This document shows, one piece after another, positions 57,301 to 64,000 of a stretch of 64,000 nt of DNA (position 1 is its first letter; every line of letters begins with the position of its first letter). The translations under genes and the position numbers were made by a program. Location: positions 895,178-959,177 of the forward strand of contig OZ036005.1 in assembly GCA_964035015.1 (NCBI GenBank), given 5' to 3'. Below the pieces are notes generated by a model, which was not told the origin of the DNA, searched no databases, and was given only the letters and a program-made list of their open reading frames with translations. This DNA is from Corallium rubrum. Its lineage: Eukaryota > Cnidaria > Anthozoa > Scleralcyonacea > Coralliidae.

Positions 57301-60300
57301 CATCACCACCAACATCATCATCACCATCACCATCACCACCAACATCATCATCATCACCACCAACATCATCATTACCATCATCACTATCACCTTCATCATC
57401 ATCACCATCAACATCATCATTACCATCATCACTATCACCTTCATTATTAACACCGTCACCACCACCATCATCAGCATCATCACTACCTTTATCGTCATCA
57501 CCACCATCATCTAATTAAAATTATATCTTAGCTACATGTGAAGACTGCTTTCAGTTAGAATATGACTAGCAAACACCACAAGTAATGATGGATAATGGAA
57601 GAGGAACTGGATAGGAAACTTAAACGATGTTACAAAACCGGAAACGATGTTTGCACAACTTGCTATGGTAATTATACACTTATAAGCGGTTAATGCACCT
57701 AACGGGTGATCCACATGGCTAAAATCAGTCACTACTGAACTTAAGTGATATTACGCTATTGTTTAATTTCAGCAATAGATGATCGTGGCTATGTGGGACC
57801 ACCCGTTAGGTGCAATTAGCTGCTTATAAGCGTATAATTACCATAGCAAGTTGTGCAAATAAAGTTTCCGGTTTCGTAACATCGTTTTACATTACCAGAA
57901 ATTTGGGACAAGATGGTGGCGCGCGTGCGTATTAAGGACCATAATAATGGAGATTCTCAACAGTAAATAATAAGGAGAGCACATAATAATTCAAATTTTG
58001 CTTAAACGGTGACATATTTCTTCTTTGCCCGACTCCATTTGACTTCAGCATGGACTAAGGAACAGTTATAACTAAAAAGCGTTTGCTTACTTCGACGACA
58101 AAATATTTCCCTCGCTCGTCTAAGTTTTGCACTGAAAGCGCCACTTTCCATAGTGTTAGCCATAGTAATCTTTGCAAACAGGTTCTAGAAATTGGCCAAA
58201 TTGACCAACAACGTTACGGGCGATGCGAAGTGCCCGACTCGCGTTGCATTCGGCATGAGTCAGTCTACTTTGAGAGCACATAAAGGTCCTCATTTGTCTC
58301 TAGCATAGTACTTCCAAAAGCGTTTGAACTTGCTTGATTTCACAGTCCTTATCGTGCACGATTTAGGCGAATTCTGTTTCTCATTATTCAGGTCATTGAG
58401 TTCTTTACTAGAATACAGTAGAATCACACTCATTAGAAATTCTAGAATGCATAATTATATTATTAGGCGAATATAGCGGCTGACCAAGAGCAGCGGCACA
58501 AATGACCCAAATTTCTGATAATGAAGTTTCCAGTTCCCCTTCCATTAGCTATGAAGTAATGCTCTCAAACTAAATGTATGCTTCAAGAAAGAATATAGGC
58601 CAGTTGCACAATGTTGCGCGCGCATTGTTTTGGTGGGCCACATGCACAAAAGCGTGGCCAATACTAAACGAAATTGAACTATTTTTAAAGATATAAATAA
58701 TTCCTAATGCTAACATCTTCAGAAACTGTCGAATTTCTTTCATTTACCACATTTGTTATGCATGTATCCCGCCAAAATTAAGCCTGTGGCCCGCCAAAAT
58801 GATGCGTGCGCACGATCGTGCAACTTGCGTGTATACATTATTCCACTTGTTTGCTTCCCTTTAAAGGCGAACAACAGTTTTTTAGAGTGTTGCCTCCCAC
58901 TTCCTTGACATCTGTAGCAAACACCATCACCTTCATTTTTGACTGATATTTCAACTCACCCATCCCATAGATCACCTCATCGTTCAAAATGTCATCATAC
59001 TAGAGTCGGGCATGGAACTGTTTCAGCAGCATCTTCTGCCACTATAGTCTATCACATCAACCACAATGACAACCAGGCTTAATTGTTATTGAAAAATTTA
59101 AAAAAAGATCGACTTTTACCTTTTTAAGGATAATTTTTCTTGTTGCATAGGTGATAATGGGAGTGTTATCATTGGCATCTGTAATGTCGATAGTTACATC
59201 TGTACATGAAGACTGTGGTTCTTTATCTCCAGTTTTTACGCCGACAACAAATACATAACGTTTAGTTGTTTCGTAATCTAGTTTAGCGGCCAGGCGAATT
59301 TGACCAGACTTTGGGTCAATAACAAATGATTTTGTTGCAGTTGGGATAGAGTAGATCAAAAAGGAATTACTTGACTTGTTTTTACCCTTTCTTTGACCCC
59401 GTACAGCTTCAACTGTGAGGACTGTTGTGTTTATAGCCGTGTCTTCTATAACTTTAGCCTTGTAATGAGACTCCAGGAAGTTTGGCCTTGTACTATCCAC
59501 GTCCTTAACCCTGATAAAAACCAGCGTGATATTTCGACGTCGTGAACTATCATGTCTGTCATGAGGTTTGTCTGCATATTCAGCAGCAATTTCCAGTATG
59601 TAGGTCTTCACTGATAACTGCTTTCTTGTTTTTATTATACCTCTTTTAGGATCAATACTAAAAGCAGTGTCATCGCCGCTGTAGATGGAGTAAATAATAT
59701 GTTTCCCGTTCAAGGTGTCTGGATCATAAGCATGTACTAGTGCCACTACGCTACCCACAGGAGCAACGCTAATCACGTAAGCAGTGTATCTTGTTTGGTC
59801 AAATATTGGGTGGTCATTTGTTCTGTTAAAAATAAATCCTCGAACATCCACCACTACCATCACGTAACCACTGTGCGGAGGGTTACCTTGGTCTGTTGCC
59901 TCCACTTGCAAGAGATAACTTAATGGGAAACAAGATATGTATAGTTCAGTTATAAGTAGTTTACAACTTAAGCCATTGTTGCCTAGGATGTCGGAGGGTT
60001 CTCTCTTTGATGAGTAAAACTATCTAGCATTTTGGCCAGTTCTGGCAGGAATGGGTTAATCATTTGTTAACTCATTGCTGCCTAGGATGTCTGAGCATAG
60101 ATAATGGAAGGGGAACTGGATAGGAAACTTCAAACGAGGTTAAAGAACCGGGAACGTTGTTTGCACAACTTGCTATGGTAATTACACACTTAAAAGTAGC
60201 TAATGCACCTATTGCCGAAATTAGACAAAAGTGTAATGTCACTTAAGTTCAGCAGTGTCTGATTTTAGCCATGTGGGACCACCCGTTAGGTGCATTGCCC

Positions 60301-61351
60301 GCTTATAAGTGTATAATTACCATAGCAAGTTGTGCAAACATCGTTTCCGGTTTCGTAAGTTTCCTATCCAGTTCCCCTTCCATTATCTATGGTCTGAGGG
60401 TTCTCTCTTTGATGAGTAAAATCATCTAGCATTGGACAGAGTAAATCAATGGAGAGGATCATTTTGGCCAGTTCTGGCAGGAATGGGTTAATCATTTGTT
60501 AACTCATTGCTGCCTAGGATGTCTGAGGGTTCTCTCTTTGATGAGTAAAATCATCTAGCATTGGACAGAGTAAATCAATGGAGAGGATCATTTTGGCAAG
60601 TTCAGGCAGGAATGGGTTAATCATTTGTTAACTCATTGCTGCCTAGGATGTCTGAGGGTTTCCCTTTGTGGAAGTAAAATCGTCTGGTGTCAGACGGAGT
60701 AAAACAATTAATAAAGGGGAGGGCAGAGTAAAACAATTAAAAACTAGGGGCCGATTTTGGCCAGTTCAGATGGGAATGGATGAATGGCTTGTTAACTCAT
60801 TACTGCCTATATGATGTCTGAGAGTTCTCCCTTTGATGAGTAAAATCATCTTGCGTTAGACAGAGTAAAACAAAAGGACGAGTTTTAGCTAGTATAGAAG
60901 TCAAAGGATTCTACTCACAATGGCTTAGCTAGCAGTCCATCAGTTGACAGCGATATGACTCCAGACTTTTTGTCAATCACAAAGATATAACTATCACTGG
61001 TATACATCAGTTTATATGTTATTTCACCATTCTCAGCGGTATCATCGTCTGTTGCCATGACCTGAATGACGTCTTCACCTGGACGGAGATTCTTAGGAAT
61101 GGTGGTGTTATAAAGAGGTTTGTCAAATACAGGTAGATTATCATTGACATCAAGGATTACGACGTGGATTAAAGCAGTAGCATTTGCAGCGTCTTTGTAC
61201 TTGATACTTCCACAAACTATTGTGAGATCATACTCTTCGATGATTTCACGATCGATATGGTTTTTCCAGGCACGAAGATCAAATAATTCATTATCAGAGC
61301 GATAATAATAATCATAGTTTCGGGTAATGTAGAATGTGTTGTTGGGATTAC
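51259..61351 (-). CDS. Transmembrane cadherin gene (5 exons seen, both ends missing)
   Basis: Minus-strand exons 61351-60919, 59918-59120, 56766-56679, 55445-55233 and 51343-51259 join in consistent phases (2, 0, 1, 1) with GT-AG borders, giving about 539 residues. They encode at least three to four cadherin repeats with Ca-binding signatures (DVNDNLPVF, ATDDDTAENGEITY, DPKSGQIRL, DANDNTPII, NATDRDEGQNGEIRY, DQGEPPRN), a Gly/His-rich juxtamembrane stretch, and one transmembrane helix. No laminin-G or EGF module is visible, so it is protocadherin-like rather than classical. The first exons lie beyond 61351. The cytoplasmic exons should lie left of 51259 but I could not identify them. Subfamily uncertain. 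Confidence 0.85.
51531..51596. repeat. Perfect-arm palindrome
   Basis: AGCCTGCGAGCAGGCT...GGGAGGCGCGGGA and its inverse are separated by a few bases (GGTGACA), giving a hairpin of about 30 bp in the cadherin gene. Confidence 0.85.
51600..52485. other. Cadherin intron, no gene seen
   Basis: AT-rich intron with no recognised repeat or exon. Confidence 0.45.
52488..52566 (-). repeat. tRNA-like SINE fragment (Thr-type loop)
   Basis: The minus strand holds a D-arm (GTAGCTCAGTTGGTAGAGC), anticodon stem TCGGA...ACCGA with loop CTAGTAA (anticodon AGT), and T-arm GCGGGTTCGAATCCC. The 5' and 3' acceptor strands do not pair, so this is a tRNA-derived repeat, not a functional gene. Confidence 0.6.
52696..52976. 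repeat. Fold-back MITE with about 130-bp arms
   Basis: Arms begin TTGCTACTACTCAAATCAGT and run through GCGAGACA, ATCGCTTCCGAAGTGTCAG and TCACGAGGTGTATTCTCATG, then return as the inverse around a short centre (TAAACATCCAATCGTTAAC). Near-perfect arms imply recent origin. Confidence 0.9.
53090..53345. repeat. MITE with TGCGATTTTCAGTTGA termini
   Basis: The left end GCGATTTTCAGTTGA...AAAGTTTGATCGTT is matched by the right AACGATCAAACTTTT...TCAACTGAAAATCGC. Non-coding. Confidence 0.8.
53690..53938. repeat. MITE with GTTTTCAAAAA arms
   Basis: CGTTTGAAAACGCAACTTTTTT at the left and AAAAAAGTTGCGTTTTCAAA at the right are inverted, with further GTTTTCAAAAA/CCGTTTTC motifs between. Confidence 0.75.
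54178..54741. repeat. Nested MITEs
   Basis: Outer ends TTAACGATGCACTTTATTAA and TTAATAAAGTGCATCGTTAA are perfect inverted repeats, with GCGTTAAT motifs repeated inside. Within it a second MITE (54434-54588) has arms GGCTGGTTTACACTATCAAAG and CTTTGATGGTGTAAACCGGCC. Confidence 0.8.
54742..55232. other. Cadherin intron, no gene seen
   Basis: Contains an A-rich run at about 54908-54950. Otherwise nothing recognised. Confidence 0.4.
55233..55445 (-). CDS. Cadherin exon: last repeat and Gly/His-rich juxtamembrane segment
   Basis: Enters in phase 1 after GCTATTTAG and leaves in phase 1 at GTACTT. Encodes LFRIDPKNGTIFTTGYLD and VEVKDQGEPPRNTTVEIDI, the end of a cadherin repeat, then seven glycines, DN, four histidines and GGHKG just before the membrane exon. 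The Gly/His run is unusual for a cadherin and could bind metal. Confidence 0.88.
55615..55800. repeat. Dispersed SINE-like repeat, copy 2 (inverted)
   Basis: Inverted relative of 50635-50830. Confidence 0.7.
55813..55949. repeat. (TTAAA)n pentamer microsatellite
   Basis: About 27 very regular units of TTAAA in a cadherin intron. Confidence 0.98.
56290..56570. repeat. About 120-bp repeats of the GCTGCCTAGGATGTCTGAGG family
   Basis: Two or more diverged units carry TTAACTCATTGCTGCCTAGG, TTTGATGAGTAAAATC, GTAAAACAATAAAGG and GGCAGGAATGGGTTAATCAT. Further units lie at 59965-60085 and 60390-60860. Confidence 0.85.
56679..56766 (-). CDS. Cadherin exon: start of membrane-proximal repeat
   Basis: An 88-base exon after TTTAATACAG, phase 0 in and phase 1 out at GTATGT. 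Encodes SPKIGDIIGQVNATDRDEGQ, then NGEIRYYLE, the A-to-C strand segment of a cadherin repeat with the DRDEGQNG calcium motif. Confidence 0.88.
56985..57515. repeat. (TCA)n/(CAC)n trinucleotide array
   Basis: About 530 bases of CATCATCACCACC-type triplets in a cadherin intron. Open frames on both strands (Ile/Thr-rich or Met/Val-rich) are artefacts. Confidence 0.97.
57585..57900. repeat. MITE family with GGAACTGGATAGGAAACTT ends, copy 1
   Basis: Inverted arms contain TGCACAACTTGCTATGGTAAT and GCACCTAACGGGTG. The same element recurs at 60095-60392, and an end fragment at about 58520-58555. Confidence 0.85.
57901..59119. other. Cadherin intron, no exon seen
   Basis: AT-rich. Carries a solo MITE end (about 58520-58555). 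I looked for a further cadherin exon and found none; the phases of 59120 and 56766 allow direct splicing. Confidence 0.45.
59120..59918 (-). CDS. Cadherin exon: about two and a half repeats
   Basis: A 799-base exon, phase 2 in and phase 0 out at GTAAAA. Residues include YLLQVEATDQGNPPHSG, DHPIFDQTRYTAYV, HAYDPDTLNGKHIIYSI, FSIDPKRGIIKTRKQL, RVKDVDSTRPNFLESHYKA, FVIDPKSGQIRLAAKLDYE and ITDANDNTPII. Several calcium motifs are divergent (DVDSTRP replacing DxNDN), which may loosen inter-repeat rigidity. Confidence 0.93.
59965..60860. repeat. About 120-bp repeat cluster with embedded MITE
   Basis: Several units of the GCTGCCTAGGATGTCTGAGG family; those near 60395-60650 are nearly identical neighbours. 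A MITE copy (60095-60392) interrupts one unit, since its flanks TGTCTGAG and TCTGAGGGTT rejoin the unit sequence. Confidence 0.85.
60095..60392. mobile_element. MITE family with GGAACTGGATAGGAAACTT ends, copy 2
   Basis: Ends CATAGATAATGGAAGGGGAA and TTCCCCTTCCATTATCTATG are perfect inverted repeats. The insertion lies inside a 120-bp repeat unit. Confidence 0.88.
60919..61351 (-). CDS. Cadherin exon: upstream repeats
   Basis: A 433-base exon after TTGTTCTAG, ending at GTGAGT in phase 2. Encodes NPNNTFYITRNYDYYYRSDN, then HIDREIIEEYDLTIVC, VVILDVNDNLPVFDKPLYN, VMATDDDTAENGEITYKL and FVIDKKSGVISLSTDGLLAK. Contains one intact DVNDN linker and the DDDTAENG motif. Confidence 0.92.
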
Positions 61352-61405
61352 CTAGAACAAATCATAATGAAGTTCACTCCCAAACCAAGACAAATGTTGC
61401 GAGAG

Positions 61406-61421
61406 TAAATAAATAAATGAA

Positions 61422-61468
<47 letters not shown>
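61406..61468. repeat. (AAAT)n microsatellite
   Basis: About 16 units of AAAT. Confidence 0.97.
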
Positions 61469-61535
61469 AAGTAGTGTGCTGCCTAAGTGTGCTGCGTAGG
61501 AAGTGTTGAAACAACAATCGAAATATAGCAAGGTT

Positions 61536-61695
61536 AGATATACTGCCGAAACAGAGAACGTAGGAGTCTAACCTTTCGAGCGAAGGCCCTTCGTCAGAGA
61601 GAAGGCCCTTCGTCACGTTTCTCTGACGAAGGGCCTTCGCTCGAAATGTTAGACTCCTACGTTCTCTGTTTCGGCAGTATATCTAACCTTTGCTA
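61536..61695. repeat. Fold-back repeat with hammerhead-like cores
   Basis: Same family as 12655-12800: inverted halves with GTAGGAGTCTAA and CGAAGGGCCTTCG. The + strand half holds CTGACGA, GGGC/GCTC and GAAAT, with the last base of the catalytic context altered. Confidence 0.65.
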
Positions 61696-61714
61696 TATTT
61701 CGATTTTATATATA

Positions 61715-61720
61715 TATATT

Positions 61721-61793
<73 letters not shown>
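61715..61793. repeat. (AT)n microsatellite
   Basis: About 35 AT units abutting the fold-back repeat. Confidence 0.97.
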
Positions 61794-61796
<3 letters not shown>

Positions 61797-61804
61797 ATGT
61801 TTAC

Positions 61805-62060
61805 AACACGAGCGGCCGTGTTGTATTGAATATACAATCACGAGCCGAAGGCGAGTGATTGTATATTCAATACAACAAGGACGCGAGTGATTGTATATTA
61901 CAACAAGGAGGCGAGTGATTGTATATTCAATACAACAAGGACTTGTGAAATGAATGAATAGTAAAAATCCCTTTGGGATATTGAGATGCTAATTAGTTAC
62001 AAGCACTAGTGGTTGTATCAGAAGAGTATACATCCACTAGTGGTTGTAACTAATTAGCAT
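61805..62060. repeat. Short direct and inverted repeats
   Basis: GAGTGATTGTATATTCAATACAACAAGGA occurs two to three times at about 61849-61940, and AGTTACAAGCACTAGTGGTTGTA faces TCCACTAGTGGTTGTAACTA at 61995-62052. Confidence 0.7.
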
Positions 62061-62339
62061 CATTGGTTTTAGTTTGTATGGGGTTTACAGGGGTAACATG
62101 TGACGTAATTTCTGAAATTGGATTGGCTGCAAAACTCATGAATTAGTAATGAATTTCACAAATATATATATATATATATTTGCAATAATGCAAAGCCCAC
62201 TACCCTTGTGGTAGTTTGAGCACTCTGGCCCCATATCGCTTTACGCACTCTGGATGTGCGCATGACAGCTGTTGTCCCACAAGCGGTTGTCACTGACAGT
62301 CGCTTGGGTATAAATAAGTTGCCATGTCATATCCAGATT

Positions 62340-62396
62340 GTACCAAGCTACACTGATGAGCTGTCGAACAGCGAAACACGTGTCTGTAGATTGTAC
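62340..62396 (+). ncRNA. Type I hammerhead ribozyme, unit 1
   Basis: Helix I CTACA/TGTAG (62348-62352 with 62385-62389), extended by GTAC/GTAC across an internal loop. Core CTGATGA at 62353-62359. Helix II GCTGT/ACAGC with loop CGA. GAAA at 62373-62376. Minimal stem III AC/GT with loop ACGT. Predicted cleavage follows GTC at 62384. All core bases match the consensus. Confidence 0.9.
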
Positions 62397-62615
62397 TATT
62401 ACGCTCCTTCATTCGGTGTTGTTGAGCACTCTGTGAGGTTGGTGTGGGTGTCCTTTAGCAATAATGCAAAGCCCACTACCCTTGTGGTAGTTTGAGCACT
62501 CTGGCCTCATATCGCTTTACGCACTCTGGATGTGCGCATGACAGCTGTTGTCCCACAAGCGGTTGTCACTGACAGTCGCTTGGGTATAAATAAGTTGCCA
62601 TGTCATATCCAGATT

Positions 62616-62668
62616 GTACCAAGCTACACTGATGAGCTGTGGAACAGCGAAACACGTGTCTGTAGATT

Positions 62669-62672
<4 letters not shown>
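62616..62672 (+). ncRNA. Type I hammerhead ribozyme, unit 2
   Basis: Identical architecture 276 bases downstream. The only change in the ribozyme is in loop II (GGA for CGA), leaving pairing intact. Predicted cleavage after 62660, so cleavage at both sites would release a 276-nt monomer. Confidence 0.9.
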
Positions 62673-62738
<66 letters not shown>

Positions 62739-62740
62739 GC

Positions 62741-62872
62741 TTACCTCAAAAGTCTGCAACAGGCTGTTTCATCTAAAAAAGAATCTTCAGGCAGAAGATT
62801 CCTTTTTCCTGCCTGAAGATTCTTTTTTAGATGAAACAGCCTGTTGCAGACTTTTGAGGTAAGCGAAAATCT
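62741..62872. repeat. Near-perfect palindrome
   Basis: TTACCTCAAAAGTCTGCAAC...AGAATCTTCAGGCAG and its exact inverse flank a short centre (AAGATTCCTTTTT). Arms are about 58 bases. Confidence 0.9.
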
Positions 62873-62933
62873 ATATTTGCTCTAACTATATGTTATCGAG
62901 CACTCTTTGCGTTTCGTAGACCAAAACCCACAC

Positions 62934-62935
<2 letters not shown>

Positions 62936-62982
<47 letters not shown>
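62936..62982. repeat. (TA)n microsatellite
   Basis: About 22 TA units. Confidence 0.97.
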
Positions 62983-62983
<1 letters not shown>

Positions 62984-63074
62984 CTGTCCGAATTGGCGTT
63001 TAGTATTTTATTCTGGCTAACACCAGACGATTTTATTCACCTCTGGGGAAGCCCTCGGACAGGAATGAGTTAAA

Positions 63075-63165
63075 TGAAATATAGTAAGGTTAGATATACT
63101 GCCGAAACAGAGAACGTAGGAGTCTAACGTTTCGAGCGAAGGCCCTTCGTCAGAGAAAAACGTTT
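63075..63165 (-). repeat. Third copy of the GAGTCTAACGTTTCGAGCG family
   Basis: The single minus-strand half of the fold-back repeat seen at 12655 and 61536 carries CTGACGA...GAAAC in hammerhead-like order. Confidence 0.6.
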
Positions 63166-63479
63166 CTCGTTTGTTTCAACACTGCAGCAGGAGGCTACTT
63201 TTATTTCACTATATTATGATATTATATATACTGTATTATACTCTCACAAATATTCGTCCAATCATTAATCAAATGTCTACATTAGGGTCACGTGCCAGTC
63301 CAATACTTTTGCGATGTAGGACAACTACATATTTGGTCTTATAATGTATGTATTCTACACTCGAAATTTTCCTCACCTAATCCAGTTTAATCGAGTGAAA
63401 TGCCAAATATTACTTGTAATATACCCAATTCTACTCTCGGCATTACCACATTATATATACAGAACTCGTGGCCAAGCTT
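63166..63479. other. Intergenic or intronic, no gene seen
   Basis: AT-rich. AAATGCCAAATATTACTT recurs at about 63399 and 63639, framing the tRNA-like element. Confidence 0.4.
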
Positions 63480-63486
63480 TTGGCAA

Positions 63487-63560
63487 CGGCTTCCGTCGCT
63501 CAGTGGTCAGAGCACTGCACTATCATCGCAGTCGCGGGTTCAATTCCTAGCTGGAAGGCC
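63487..63560 (+). repeat. tRNA-like element
   Basis: GGCTTCCGTCGCTCAGTGGT, anticodon stem ACTGC/GCAGT with an enlarged loop, T-arm GCGGGTTCAATTCC, and 3' strand GGAAGGCC. The loop is nine bases instead of seven and the D-arm is imperfect, so it is a pseudo-tRNA or SINE head. Confidence 0.55.
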
Positions 63561-63786
63561 TTGATGTTGCATTTTTCGCAACTGGTCCCGGTTTGGTTTT
63601 ATAATGTATATATTCCACACTCGAAATTTCCCTTCAAGTGAAATGCCAAATATTACTTTGCACATTGGACAGTAATCTTTGGATTAGATTCTGATTTATA
63701 ATTATAATTGGTACGTTCGCGAGCTTGGTGTAATGTAACATACGTTCGGTAGACGTTCATCAAGCTCAATTACTCAGAAAAGATTT

Positions 63787-63867
63787 CCGAGCCCCAGACA
63801 GGGTTTGAACCCGCAACCTTCTAATGACCAGTTAGACGCTCTAACCATTGAGCCACTGAGGCTCGGA
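63787..63867 (-). repeat. tRNA-derived SINE head (Thr-type loop)
   Basis: Minus strand: acceptor GAGCCTC/GGGGCTC, D-arm TGGCTCAATGGTTAGAGC, anticodon stem TCTAA/TTAGA with loop CTGGTCA, T-loop TTCAAAC. The adjoining leader (GGTACGTTCGCGAGCTTGGT, from 63708) recurs at about 35957, marking it as a dispersed repeat. Confidence 0.6.
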
Positions 63868-64000
63868 TGGAAAGCTAAGGTTGCAAATTCAGTCATATGT
63901 GATACAAGCATTAAGTGTGGTCGAAGAGCGACGTTTGAATCAATTAAGAGCGGCAGATTGTCTTAAGGTGCTGTTTCACGATGCGATTTTTCTTGCAACT

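Larger units (their letters stand above)
62182..62735 (+). mobile_element. Retrozyme: tandem dimer of a 276-bp hammerhead unit
   Basis: Two units, 62182-62457 and 62458-62733 (the second ending in (TA)n), begin GCAATAATGCAAAGCCCACT and are almost identical until the second dissolves into AT repeats. Each has one hammerhead ribozyme at the same offset. There is no protein-coding frame. This matches metazoan retrozymes, non-autonomous retroelements whose RNA self-cleaves into unit-length monomers that are ligated to circles. Flanking (TA)n tracts hide any target duplication. Confidence 0.85.

Noticed and set aside
56900-57514. 204- and 191-codon Ile/Thr and Met/Val frames
   Set aside because: Trinucleotide TCA/CAC repeat.
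62806-62850. CTGAAGA...GAAAC inside the palindrome, considered as a hammerhead
   Set aside because: No cleavage triplet or helix I partner in the right place; kept only as a palindrome.

Overview
This is animal DNA dense in repeats, most likely from a cnidarian and probably a stony coral or sea anemone. That reading rests on intron-rich host genes for cytoplasmic poly(A)-binding protein and a transmembrane cadherin, a hammerhead-ribozyme retrozyme, Polinton/Maverick and Helentron-type elements, a Ty3/gypsy retrotransposon, and many fold-back MITEs. The species cannot be fixed from sequence alone. No operon, CRISPR array or rRNA gene was seen.

Positions 1-37,800 hold a tandem pair of poly(A)-binding protein genes on the + strand. 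The upstream copy enters the window at its 3' end: one linker exon, then the MLLE exon, stop and poly(A) signals. The downstream copy can be followed as six in-phase exons from 11254 to 37132. It is unusual in three ways: no proline-rich linker exon is visible, the last exon encodes two MLLE domains in tandem, and RRM3 has a degenerate RNP1. Its 26 kb are swollen by intronic elements, including two minisatellite-bearing families (19-bp and 33-bp units), many MITEs, and a 4.8-kb palindromic Polinton derivative (25322-30112) with a 6-bp target duplication. Between the two genes lies a near-intact gypsy retrotransposon (5754-10949) with 155-bp LTRs differing at one base, a tRNA-Leu primer site and separate gag and pol frames. 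It is inserted in an older fold-back structure that also holds a LINE 3' end.

Positions 38,000-49,000 are mobile-element territory. They hold the 3' part of a Helentron-like element (PIF1 helicase fused to an endonuclease domain, followed by an RPA-like OB-fold frame broken by one in-frame stop), a third copy of the 33-bp minisatellite element, and one end of a Polinton/adintovirus-like element. The latter has four + strand genes: a Bcl-2-like (BH1 motif) small protein, a GRF zinc-finger protein, a DDE integrase with chromodomain, and a capsid-type protein. It runs into a 200-base assembly gap (48801-49000).

Positions 49,000-64,000 hold five minus-strand exons of a transmembrane cadherin (ectodomain repeats, Gly/His-rich juxtamembrane segment, membrane helix). 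They are separated by MITEs, tRNA-derived SINE-like repeats, microsatellites and a family of about 120-bp repeats. At 62182-62735 a tandem dimer of a 276-bp unit carries two well-formed type I hammerhead ribozymes, the architecture of a metazoan retrozyme.
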